A stretch of 22,977 nucleotides of DNA from an uncultured Rheinheimera sp. (GTDB taxonomy: Bacteria; Pseudomonadota; Gammaproteobacteria; Enterobacterales; Alteromonadaceae): NCBI GenBank assembly GCA_943913835.1, contig CALTZU010000038.1:1-22977 (forward strand), read 5' to 3'. A model generated the notes under the pieces. It had not been told where the DNA came from. It did no database searches and saw nothing but the letters and a program-made list of their open reading frames with translations. Every line of letters begins with the position of its first letter. Positions within the stretch are counted from its first letter, which is position 1. Position numbers and translations under genes: made by a program. Of the stretch, positions 15,159 to 22,108 are shown in pieces.

Positions 15159-15174
15159 ATTGACAGACTATAAG

Positions 15175-15204
15175 AGGCCGCCTGTGAGCGGCCTTTTGTT
15201 TTTT
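15175..15204 (+). terminator. Terminator of the GAPDH-like gene
   Basis: AGGCCGC (15175-15181), loop CTGTGA and GCGGCCT (15188-15194) form a 7-bp GC-rich stem followed by a T-rich tract (TTTGTTTTTT). Confidence 0.88.
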
Positions 15205-15317
15205 ACCTGCCCGAAAATACGCGTCGCGGCTGAACAGTCAGAGATTTAATGATATGATGCTACTTCCGTTAAGACAGTCTTTAGGCTGCGTCTGTACTCT
15301 AACCAAGTGGATATGTT

Positions 15318-16445
15318 ATGAAAATTACCTGTAACTTTGACAGTGGTAATATCGAAGTCATTAGAGCTGAAGACCCGTCAGATATTCAGCTGGCAATACG
15401 TAAAGACCACAACTCAGATTTTTATCAATGGTTCCATTTCCGTTTATATTCTCAAAGCACAGAACCTCATACTATTCGAATAGTGAATGTTAAAGATTCG
15501 GCTTACCCTGAAGGTTGGAAAGGCTATCAGGCCGCAGCGTCCTACGATCGACAGACCTGGTTCAGAGTAGAGACCCAATTGGTGAACGACGAGTTGGTGA
15601 TTAGTCATTACCCTGAGGCCGAATCAGTTTATTTTGCCTACTTTGCTCCTTACAGTTATGAACGGCACATGGACTTACTGCATTCAGCGCAAAGCTCTGG
15701 TTTGGCGCAAATTTTTGAGTTGGGCGAAACTCTGGATGGCCGTGATATGAGCTTGTTGGTCGTAGGTGAACCTACTGATGGCAAGAAAAAAATCTGGATC
15801 ACAGCACGCCAGCATCCCGGCGAATCAATGGCTGAATGGTTCGTCGAAGGCTTGTTAGACAGATTGCTGGATGAAGACGATGCTGTTGCCCGCACTTTGC
15901 TGGAAAAAGCGGTATTTTATATAGTGCCAAACATGAATCCTGACGGTAGCGTCCGGGGGCACTTAAGGACTAATGCTGCTGGTGTGAATTTAAACCGGGA
16001 ATGGCAAAATCCAAGTATGGAAAAAAGTCCTGAAGTTTATTTAGTCCGCCAGCAAATGCTAGAAACTGGTGTTGATATGCTGTTGGACGTACATGGTGAT
16101 GAAAACCTGCCATATAACTTTGTTGCAGGAGCTGAAGGCATACCTTCATATGATGCGAAACTGCAGCAGTTAGAAACAGTTTTTAAACAGGCGCTGTTAA
16201 CAGCGACACCTGAGTTTCAGACAGAATTCGGTTACGAGCTGGACGCTCCAGGCAAAGCCAACCTGACAATAGCCTCCACTTGGGTTGCAGAACAGTTTAA
16301 GTGTTTGTCTTACACGCTTGAGATGCCATTTAAAGATAATGCTAACTTACCGGACATCGACTTCGGTTGGTCTGATGTTCGCTCAATGAAACTAGGACAA
16401 GACAGTTTAGTGGCAGTGTTGGCCGTCGTTGATCAATTACGCTGA
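15318..16445 (+). CDS. M14-family metallocarboxypeptidase, bacterial cytosolic (CCP-like) type
   Basis: 375 residues, with no signal peptide, so cytoplasmic. A beta-rich N-terminal domain (about 1-115, with FYQWFHFRLYS) typical of cytosolic carboxypeptidases precedes the zinc peptidase domain. Zinc ligands: His166 and Glu169 in ARQHPGES, and His259 in DVHGDE. Other M14 residues are PNMNPDG, the substrate-binding LRTNAAGVNLNREW (Arg217, Asn225/Arg227) and the general base Glu335 in SYTLEMPFK. These features match the subfamily of eukaryotic AGBL/Nna1 enzymes, which trim glutamates from tubulin, and their bacterial relatives. The bacterial substrate is not known to me. It appears monocistronic: a terminator precedes it and a stem-loop follows. 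A weak -10 (TATGAT, 15253-15258) lies upstream. Confidence 0.9.
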   Translation: MKITCNFDSGNIEVIRAEDPSDIQLAIRKDHNSDFYQWFHFRLYSQSTEPHTIRIVNVKDSAYPEGWKGYQAAASYDRQTWFRVETQLVNDELVISHYPEAESVYFAYFAPYSYERHMDLLHSAQSSGLAQIFELGETLDGRDMSLLVVGEPTDGKKKIWITARQHPGESMAEWFVEGLLDRLLDEDDAVARTLLEKAVFYIVPNMNPDGSVRGHLRTNAAGVNLNREWQNPSMEKSPEVYLVRQQMLETGVDMLLDVHGDENLPYNFVAGAEGIPSYDAKLQQLETVFKQALLTATPEFQTEFGYELDAPGKANLTIASTWVAEQFKCLSYTLEMPFKDNANLPDIDFGWSDVRSMKLGQDSLVAVLAVVDQLR

Positions 16446-16466
16446 GTTGACCGTAATCTCGGATAG

Positions 16467-16500
16467 TGCAAGCCAGTCTGGGCTGGCTTGCAAACTTGTT
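16467..16500 (+). terminator. Stem-loop after carboxypeptidase gene, probable terminator
   Basis: TGCAAGCCAG (16467-16476) and CTGGCTTGCA (16483-16492) form a perfect 10-bp stem with loop TCTGGG. The following tract (AACTTGTTCTTTTG) is only moderately T-rich, so termination may be partial. A TATAGT -10-like hexamer at 16515-16520 follows and may drive the next genes. Confidence 0.6.
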
Positions 16501-16542
16501 CTTTTGCTTTATAGTGCGCCATAACTTTCAGAGGGTTTTATT

Positions 16543-16869
16543 ATGGCAATTATTTCCTGCCCACGTTGCGCAAAAAAAATTTCGGATAAAAGCCAGAATT
16601 GTCAGCACTGCCAGTTAGATATGACTGGCATGTCAGCAGAGAGAAAATATCATTTAGCCATTGAAGCAAGAGACAAAAAGATGCAGGGTGCCCTAAATCA
16701 ATCCATGTTGGCATTGATTTTGTTTTTGGCTGGCTTCTGTTTTCTTTATTTCTGGGCTCTGGAGCCTGATGGCTATGAAGCTATTGTCTCCAAAGGCATG
16801 ATAGCTCTAGGTTTCCTTTGGTACATCTATGCCCGTGCACGTCTGATTTATTTAAAGCGAAAAAACTAA
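16543..16869 (+). CDS. Zinc-ribbon membrane protein, unknown function
   Basis: 108 residues. The N-terminus has a double-CxxC zinc ribbon (Cys6-x2-Cys9 and Cys20-x2-Cys23, in ISCPRCA and NCQHCQ). A charged linker follows, then two hydrophobic segments: about residues 54-72 (MLALILFLAGFCFLYFWAL) and about 82-98 (VSKGMIALGFLWYIYAR). The protein ends in a basic tail (LKRKN), so it is probably an inner-membrane protein with a cytoplasmic zinc finger. A GAGGG ribosome site precedes the ATG. The stop lies one base before the next gene's ATG, which points to an operon with the DUF1315 and DUF349 genes. I do not recognise a named family. Confidence 0.8.
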   Translation: MAIISCPRCAKKISDKSQNCQHCQLDMTGMSAERKYHLAIEARDKKMQGALNQSMLALILFLAGFCFLYFWALEPDGYEAIVSKGMIALGFLWYIYARARLIYLKRKN

Positions 16870-16870
16870 T

Positions 16871-17152
16871 ATGGATTTTAAAGCTCTTGTAATGGCGATG
16901 TCGCCAGACACTTATCAATCTTTGTTAGAGAGGGTAGCGACTGGGCGCTGGGCTGATGGTGTAACTATGTCAGATACTCAAAAATCATACACTCAACAAC
17001 TGGTGATGGCTTATCAGGCCTATGTACTCAAATCGACAGAACCCTATACCATTGGCGCCGATGGTCAGATGGTCGTTAAATCCAAAGCTGAAATGAAAAA
17101 ACAATTTCCCCAGGACTCTTCAATAGCAAGGTTTGCGCATGATGATCTTTAA
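16871..17152 (+). CDS. yeaC: DUF1315 family protein (YeaC-like)
   Basis: 93 residues, the usual size for this small family. It begins MDFKALVMAMSPDTYQSLLERVATGRWADG, a pattern I recognise from YeaC/DUF1315, with a middle helix SYTQQLVMAYQAYVLKS and the tail GADGQMVVKSKAEM. It has no signal peptide, membrane segment or catalytic motif, and its function is unknown. It starts one base after the preceding stop, and its end overlaps the start of the DUF349 gene by 14 bp, so the three genes are probably translated from one message. In Escherichia coli yeaC is next to msrB and gapA. Confidence 0.85.
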   Translation: MDFKALVMAMSPDTYQSLLERVATGRWADGVTMSDTQKSYTQQLVMAYQAYVLKSTEPYTIGADGQMVVKSKAEMKKQFPQDSSIARFAHDDL

Positions 17153-19835
17153 ACGTTGGTTTGCGCCTAAATGGCAGCATAAAGACGCAGCAGTACGACA
17201 ACAGGCAATTGCCGGGTTAAATGCAGATACCCAGCACAAAGAAATTTTGCATGAATTAGCCTTTAATGATGGCCACGAAGCAGTGCGTCGCGCCGCGTTA
17301 GAAAAGCTTAATGAGTTTTCCTTATGGTGGCAGGCCAGCAAACAGGATAACGCCGATCGTTTAAAACATTATGCAGAAACTCAACTCGTCCAGATGATTC
17401 TGGATAATCGTATTTCAGCTCCTTTAAAACGTCAGTTTATTGAAGAGTGCCACAGAAGCAGCATTTTAGAGAAATTGGCTCTGACTGAATCTGACGCAGA
17501 TATCCGTTTTGCACTGATTATGCGACTGAAGAAAAACGATCTCATCTTAGCTAATTTACAACAGGATGTTCTGAGTCTTGAGCAAAAACGTCAGCTTCTG
17601 ACTTTAATTACAGAACCCAAGCAGTTAGAGAAACTCAGTAAACAATTAGCCGAGCCTCTGGCAGGTGAATTGAAATTACAGCTGCAACAGCAGCAACAAG
17701 CCAAAGATAAACCTGTTCAGGTCCGTAAAATAGTGAATTTGCTGTTAGCGAAATTAAACTCGGTGCGGGAGCGAGGCGATTTAGCACAGATGCAGCAAAA
17801 ATGGCAGCAATACCAACAAGAATGGGATGCTGTGCAGTCAGACCTGACCTTGCTGGATGATGCCGCAGATTTGATTCAAAAATATAATAAAATCAATTCA
17901 CTTACAGAAGCTGCCTGGGCACCACTGTTAAAAGAACAACAACAGAAGTTAGAGCAGCAACAAAAACTTGAGGCGATGAAACAACAGCAACAAGGTTTTG
18001 AATCACAACTTGGCATATTACAACAACAGTTAGCGGTGTTGATCTCGGACGGACGGTTGGATGAAACTGACCCTCTCGCTGCTCAGGCGGCAGCTTTACT
18101 AGACCAGTTGACCCAAAGTGAGCTGGCTGCAACGGTTAAGGCCGGTTTGCAAAAAGCCATCATTGCATTTGATCGTCAATTAAAACAATTGCCTGTTCAG
18201 GCCGAACAATTGTTTAAATTAACCCGGCTGTTGGCGGATTGGTCAGTTGCTAGTGTGCCTCAGGACGCTACACAATTTCAGCAAGTGGAAGCCAAATATC
18301 TGCAGTGGCAACAAGATTGGAATAAAGGTCGCAAGACCTTAGGCGCTATGTTGCCAGAAAGTTTAGCCGAAGCGCAGCAGCAATTAAATGCACAGTGGCA
18401 GCCGCTGATGGCTGAATTCGCTGCTCAGGCGGATAAAAGCATGAAGTCTGTTCGCTCAAAATTGACAGAGTTCAGACGTCTATATGAAGCAGGGCGCTAT
18501 AAAGTTCTGTTTGGTCTGTTTAAAGGTATCCAGCAAAGTTATGCAGAATTAACCCCTTCTCAACAACAACAGCTTACCAAAGATTACCAGGCTGCTGAGT
18601 TGCAACTTCAGCAGTTAAATGAGTTACAAAACTATATAGCCACGCCTCGTAAACAAGAGCTGGTTGCGCAAATGCAGGCTTTGGCCCTGGCCACTGATGT
18701 GGAAGCGCCGCAACGTGCCGAGCAGGTAAAACTAGCCAGAGCCACCTGGCAAACATTAGGCCGGGCTGAAGAGGCTCTGGAAGCAGAGTTAAATCAGGCA
18801 TTTAACCTTGCCTGCGAGCAAGCCTTTGCGCCATGTCGCGACTACTTCGCTGCATTGGACGAACAGCGTAAACAAAATGCACTGATTAAACAGAGGATCC
18901 TGGCTGATCTAAACGCTATGCTGGATAAACCTCTGGAAAAAGGCTTTGACAGTCAACTGACCGCTCTACAAAAGAGCTGGCGTGACAGCGGTCCTACAGA
19001 ATCTTCGCTGTATAAAGAACTTTCGGCTCAGTTTAAAACTCTGGTTGATCAGCTCAAAGCTCGTGTTCGTGCCCAACAAGCACAACATTTCGCTGAAAAA
19101 CAGCAGCTAATTTTAAAGGCGCAACAATTATTGACACTATCTGTCGATGAAGCTGTGGCAGCTGCCAAGAAATTACAGCAAGACTGGAAACAGATTGGTT
19201 TTGCCGGAAAAAATGACCAGCAACTCTGGTCTGAGTTCCGTCTGTTGTGTGATCAGATCTTTGCCAAAAAGACGGCAGCAAAACAACAGCAGGAACAGCA
19301 ATGGACAGAGCAACAGCAGCTTGCTGAAACTCAGTTCGCTGAAGTAGCAGCTTTGTGTGCTCAGGCTGTTACTCTGTCAGAATTGCATGCTGGTCAAAGT
19401 GCATTAAAAGCGCTGGTTCTGCCTGCCAAATCTGGTTTATTACAGCAAAAGCAGCAGTTGTTAGCCGAAGTACAGCAGAAACTGGACACATTGGAGCAAT
19501 CGGCTTTTAATGCCAGCTATCAGCAACTATTTGTCGCGCTGCAACAAGTTGATGTGGCTACTGATGCCATTCCTGCGCGTTTTCGCGAAGACTTTGCTAA
19601 AGGCAATGAGTCGCAGCTTAGCCGTGCTCAATTAACCACTGCTATTGAGCTTATCAGTGGAAAAGACTGTGTTGCTGCTGATAAAGCACAAGTGCAACTG
19701 CAACTTTTGTCTGATAAACACAATACTGGTACAAGTTTGACTGTGGATGCTTTATTGAAACGTTGGTTAAGTTTTGGCGCAGTGAAAACAGAAGAACAAG
19801 ACTTATTAGAACGCTTAAAAGCTGTATTTGTTTAA
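17139..19835 (+). CDS. DUF349 domain-containing, glutamine-rich coiled-coil protein
   Basis: 898 residues from the ATG at 17139. A TTG six bases earlier and an ATG three bases later are alternatives; a CAAGG ribosome site 7 bp upstream supports 17139. The N-terminus MMIFKRWFAPKWQHKDAAVRQQAIAGL and EAVRRAALEKL look like HEAT-type helices. The rest is long, highly charged, glutamine-rich helix with repeated DUF349 units, recognised by spaced Trp and basic patterns such as FRRLYEAGRYKVLFGLFKGIQ, LQNYIATPRKQELVAQM and LQQDWKQIGFAGKNDQQLWSEFR. There is no signal peptide or enzyme motif. DUF349 proteins are widespread and poorly characterised; a structural or nucleic-acid-linked role is possible but unproven. 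It is last in its operon and ends at a strong terminator. Confidence 0.88.
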   Translation: MMIFKRWFAPKWQHKDAAVRQQAIAGLNADTQHKEILHELAFNDGHEAVRRAALEKLNEFSLWWQASKQDNADRLKHYAETQLVQMILDNRISAPLKRQFIEECHRSSILEKLALTESDADIRFALIMRLKKNDLILANLQQDVLSLEQKRQLLTLITEPKQLEKLSKQLAEPLAGELKLQLQQQQQAKDKPVQVRKIVNLLLAKLNSVRERGDLAQMQQKWQQYQQEWDAVQSDLTLLDDAADLIQKYNKINSLTEAAWAPLLKEQQQKLEQQQKLEAMKQQQQGFESQLGILQQQLAVLISDGRLDETDPLAAQAAALLDQLTQSELAATVKAGLQKAIIAFDRQLKQLPVQAEQLFKLTRLLADWSVASVPQDATQFQQVEAKYLQWQQDWNKGRKTLGAMLPESLAEAQQQLNAQWQPLMAEFAAQADKSMKSVRSKLTEFRRLYEAGRYKVLFGLFKGIQQSYAELTPSQQQQLTKDYQAAELQLQQLNELQNYIATPRKQELVAQMQALALATDVEAPQRAEQVKLARATWQTLGRAEEALEAELNQAFNLACEQAFAPCRDYFAALDEQRKQNALIKQRILADLNAMLDKPLEKGFDSQLTALQKSWRDSGPTESSLYKELSAQFKTLVDQLKARVRAQQAQHFAEKQQLILKAQQLLTLSVDEAVAAAKKLQQDWKQIGFAGKNDQQLWSEFRLLCDQIFAKKTAAKQQQEQQWTEQQQLAETQFAEVAALCAQAVTLSELHAGQSALKALVLPAKSGLLQQKQQLLAEVQQKLDTLEQSAFNASYQQLFVALQQVDVATDAIPARFREDFAKGNESQLSRAQLTTAIELISGKDCVAADKAQVQLQLLSDKHNTGTSLTVDALLKRWLSFGAVKTEEQDLLERLKAVFV

Positions 19836-19847
19836 CAATGAGCAAAC

Positions 19848-19875
19848 AAAAAAGCCAGCGTTAGCTGGCTTTTTT
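19848..19875. terminator. Bidirectional terminator between DUF349 gene and ansA
   Basis: AAAAAAGCCAGC and GCTGGCTTTTTT form a perfect 12-bp inverted repeat with loop GTTA, lying between two convergent genes. It has a T-run on both strands. Confidence 0.93.
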
Positions 19876-19895
19876 CATGCTGAAACATAGTGCTT

Positions 19896-20909
19896 TTAGA
19901 GTGTTAATTCGCCACGCAGGCTTTGTTGCATAAAAAGCCGCACTTGCTCAGTGCTTAAAGGTTGGCTCAGTAAATAGTGCAGTTTAGTTAAGGTGGCTTC
20001 CAGAGTCATATCGTAACCACTGATCACACCGCAGGCTCGAAGTGCATTACCAGTGGCATATCCCCCCATATTCACTTTGCCTTTAAAACACTGTGTACAG
20101 TTGACGATAATAGTACCGCGCTTAGAGGCTTCCGTTAGGGCTTCCAGTAATTCTGTTTGCTGTGGCGCATTACCTACACCGTAAGATTTTATGATCAATG
20201 CTTTGATCGGAGCGGCCGCCATATTTTTTATCACTTCAGCGCTGATGCCCGGATACAAAGTCACTACGCCAATAGGTTGCGGGGTAATTTGTGCAACCTT
20301 CAGTGCTTTAGTTACCGCAGTAGAGGCCAGATGACCAGCAATTAAATTGATATGAATACCCGCTTCAATCAGCGGAGAAAAGTTCGGAGAAGCAAAGGCG
20401 TCGAAGCCATCCGCGTCAGCCTTTGTTGCTCTGTTGCCACGGAAAAGCTTGTTGTTAAAAAATAGTGCCACTTCGGCAATAGGATAATAAGCCGCAAGAT
20501 ATAAAGCATTAAGTAAATTCACCTGGCCGTCCGAGCGCAACTGGGCCAGGGGGATTTGTGAACCTGTGACTATGACAGGTTTAGCTAAATCTTCCAGCAT
20601 AAAAGACAAGGCAGAAGCAGTGTAGGCCATAGTATCTGTACCATGCAGCACGACAAAACCGTCGTAATCGGCATAATGGCTTTGTATATCTGTGGCAATT
20701 TCTAACCAATGTGCGGGAGTCATATCTGAAGAGTCTATGACTGGGTGGTATTCGTGGATATCAAATTCCGGCATTTCTGAGCGATAAAACTCAGGCATGC
20801 TTTTGACTGTATCGGATAAAAAGCCTGGCACCGGTACAAAACCATTGCTGGATTGCTGCATACCTATAGTTCCGCCTGTGTAGGCGACATAAATTCGTTT
20901 TTTATTCAT
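19896..20909 (-). CDS. ansA: Type I (cytoplasmic) L-asparaginase
   Basis: 337 residues from the ATG at 20909, matching the length and N-terminus of Escherichia coli AnsA. An in-frame ATG at 20951 would add 14 residues not seen in the family and is not favoured. The enzyme hydrolyses asparagine to aspartate and ammonia in the cytoplasm. Seen: the first catalytic threonine in VAYTGGTIGM (Thr14), the second active-site motif HGTDTMAYTASALSFML (Thr91-Asp92), VTGSQIPL, FFNNKLFRGNRATKADADGFDAFASPN, and the C-terminal GKVNMGGYATGNAL. There is no signal peptide, which separates it from the periplasmic type II enzyme. It is convergent with the DUF349 gene across a shared terminator. pncA, its partner in E. 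coli, is not adjacent. Confidence 0.95.
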   Translation of the reverse strand: MNKKRIYVAYTGGTIGMQQSSNGFVPVPGFLSDTVKSMPEFYRSEMPEFDIHEYHPVIDSSDMTPAHWLEIATDIQSHYADYDGFVVLHGTDTMAYTASALSFMLEDLAKPVIVTGSQIPLAQLRSDGQVNLLNALYLAAYYPIAEVALFFNNKLFRGNRATKADADGFDAFASPNFSPLIEAGIHINLIAGHLASTAVTKALKVAQITPQPIGVVTLYPGISAEVIKNMAAAPIKALIIKSYGVGNAPQQTELLEALTEASKRGTIIVNCTQCFKGKVNMGGYATGNALRACGVISGYDMTLEATLTKLHYLLSQPLSTEQVRLFMQQSLRGELTL

Positions 20910-21101
20910 GACAGAGAAGGTCCTGATCTGTTGTGTGGCTATTGTAATCAACAGCAGCAGGGCTGTCAGGTTTTGTTCGGTTTAATCTGTAGTCATACAG
21001 TTATTTCGCTATTTTTAGCCTTGAAGATCGTAGAAAATTAGCAAAAAGTAATCACTTTGCACAAATGCTGAGCAAACGGAATAAAAGCGATAGAAAAGCA
21101 C

Positions 21102-21130
21102 TTTACAAAAAAAGTCGGTGCCCCTAATAT
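21102..21130 (+). promoter_or_regulatory. Sigma-70 promoter of tRNA-Ser
   Basis: TTTACA (21102-21107) and TAATAT (21125-21130) are exactly 17 bp apart. The predicted start is about 6 bp before the mature tRNA 5' end, so the 5' leader trimmed off would be very short. Confidence 0.75.
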
Positions 21131-21142
21131 GACGTCCAACGC

Positions 21143-21233
21143 GGAGGGGTGGCAGAGCGGTTTAATGCACCGGTCTTGAAAACCGGCGAAGGTTAATAGC
21201 CTTCCGAGAGTTCGAATCTCTCCCCCTCCGCCA
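21143..21233 (+). tRNA. tRNA-Ser (anticodon UGA)
   Basis: A 91-base class II tRNA with encoded CCA. The acceptor stem GGAGGGG pairs with CCCCTCC at the 3' end, followed by discriminator G and CCA. The anticodon stem CCGGT/ACCGG (21170-21174 and 21182-21186) encloses loop CTTGAAA with anticodon TGA at 21177-21179. A long variable arm (GAAGG...CCTTC) is typical of tRNA-Ser. The T arm contains GTTCGAATC. It reads UCA codons and wobble relatives. Confidence 0.97.
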
Positions 21234-21236
21234 TTA

Positions 21237-21262
21237 AAGCCACCATCAAGGTGGTTTTTTTT
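21237..21262 (+). terminator. Terminator of tRNA-Ser
   Basis: A 5-bp stem CCACC/GGTGG (21240-21244 and 21250-21254) with loop ATCAA is followed by eight T, starting a few bases after the tRNA CCA end. Confidence 0.85.
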
Positions 21263-21355
21263 ATGCCTGCAATTTTCCTATCTTATTGGTTTATAAGTTT
21301 TTCTGTGTTAACCCCAACAAATTTGTGCTAATTATCGCATTCATTGATGAAGTGC

Positions 21356-21385
21356 TTGAGCTTTATCCTGTCTCTGCTTTATGCT
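21356..21385 (+). promoter_or_regulatory. Candidate promoter of uvrY-uvrC
   Basis: TTGAGC (21356-21361) and TATGCT (21380-21385) are 18 bp apart and leave a leader of about 50 nt. Both hexamers are moderate matches. The rest of the 21263-21439 gap shows no open reading frame or other structure that I can support. Confidence 0.4.
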
Positions 21386-21439
21386 CAGGCAGAATCCAGC
21401 TAGACTGGAGTAGTTGACCTTGGCCCCGGAGAGATCAAA

Positions 21440-22084
21440 TTGATTAATGTGTTATTGGTGGATGATCACGAGCTGGTTCGCACCGGCATCAGTCGTATAC
21501 TAATGGACGAACGTGGCATCAAGGTCATAGGTGAAGCTATTTCCGGAGAAGCTGCCATCCAGTTTTGTCGCACCCAAACACCAGATGTGGTGTTGATGGA
21601 TATGAATATGCCTGGTATGGGTGGCATGACAGCGACCAAACGTATATTGCATTATTGTCCTGAGATTAAAGTTCTGGCGTTGTCTGTCTCCTGTGAAGAG
21701 CCTGTGCCCACTAAGGTGATGCAACTCGGTGCTGCAGGTTTTATTTCGAAAAATGCTGCGCCTTCTGAGATGGTCAGTGCAATACGTAAAGTGCATGCAG
21801 GGGAGCGTTATATCTCTGGTGAAGTCGCACAAAAGATGGCGATGAGCCGTGTGACCAGTAGTAACCAGAATCCTTTTGAAGAATTATCTGATCGTGAAAT
21901 GCAGATTATGTTGATGATTACCCGGGGTCAAAAGGTTAATGACATAGCTGAACTGTTGAATGTCAGCGCTAAAACGGTCAATTCGTACCGCTATCGTATG
22001 TTTGAAAAACTGGACATCAGCGGCGATGTCGAGTTGACTCACCTGGCTTTGCGCCACGGCATGATCGACATTGCGAAATTATAA
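21440..22084 (+). CDS. uvrY: Response regulator UvrY/GacA (NarL/FixJ type)
   Basis: 214 residues. It is the DNA-binding partner of the sensor kinase BarA/GacS, which in related bacteria activates Csr/Rsm small RNAs. The receiver domain (about 1-120) has the acidic pocket Asp8-Asp9, phosphorylation site Asp54 in VVLMDMNMPG, Ser82 and Lys104 in FISKNAAP. A LuxR-type helix-turn-helix follows (about 148-205: LSDREMQIMLMITRG, NDIAELLNVSAKTVNSYRYRMFEKL). The start is TTG at 21440: the product then begins MINVLLVDDHELVR, as in Escherichia coli UvrY, and a GGAGAG ribosome site precedes it. No ATG is available in frame near that point. It is 24 bp upstream of uvrC, the classical uvrY-uvrC arrangement. 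Confidence 0.95.
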   Translation: MINVLLVDDHELVRTGISRILMDERGIKVIGEAISGEAAIQFCRTQTPDVVLMDMNMPGMGGMTATKRILHYCPEIKVLALSVSCEEPVPTKVMQLGAAGFISKNAAPSEMVSAIRKVHAGERYISGEVAQKMAMSRVTSSNQNPFEELSDREMQIMLMITRGQKVNDIAELLNVSAKTVNSYRYRMFEKLDISGDVELTHLALRHGMIDIAKL

Positions 22085-22108
22085 CCGCCTCCATGATGTT
22101 TAATACCG

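Noticed and set aside
17902..18132. Minus-strand and alternate-frame open frames inside the DUF349, malQ and gapA genes
   Set aside because: They are shadows of strongly coding sequence, with low-complexity or composition-driven peptides and no ribosome sites.
17640..19350. Many repeated CAACAG/CAGCAA-type triplets that looked like a repeat array
   Set aside because: They encode the glutamine runs of the DUF349 protein and are in frame; they are not a separate DNA repeat or CRISPR.
20910..20951. ATG at 20951 as the start of ansA
   Set aside because: The extra 14 residues are not present in E. coli AnsA, whose start aligns with the ATG at 20909.
21143..21262. tRNA-Ser as an integration site for a mobile element
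   Set aside because: There is no integrase gene, no repeated tRNA 3' fragment nearby, and the flanking genes are ordinary housekeeping genes.
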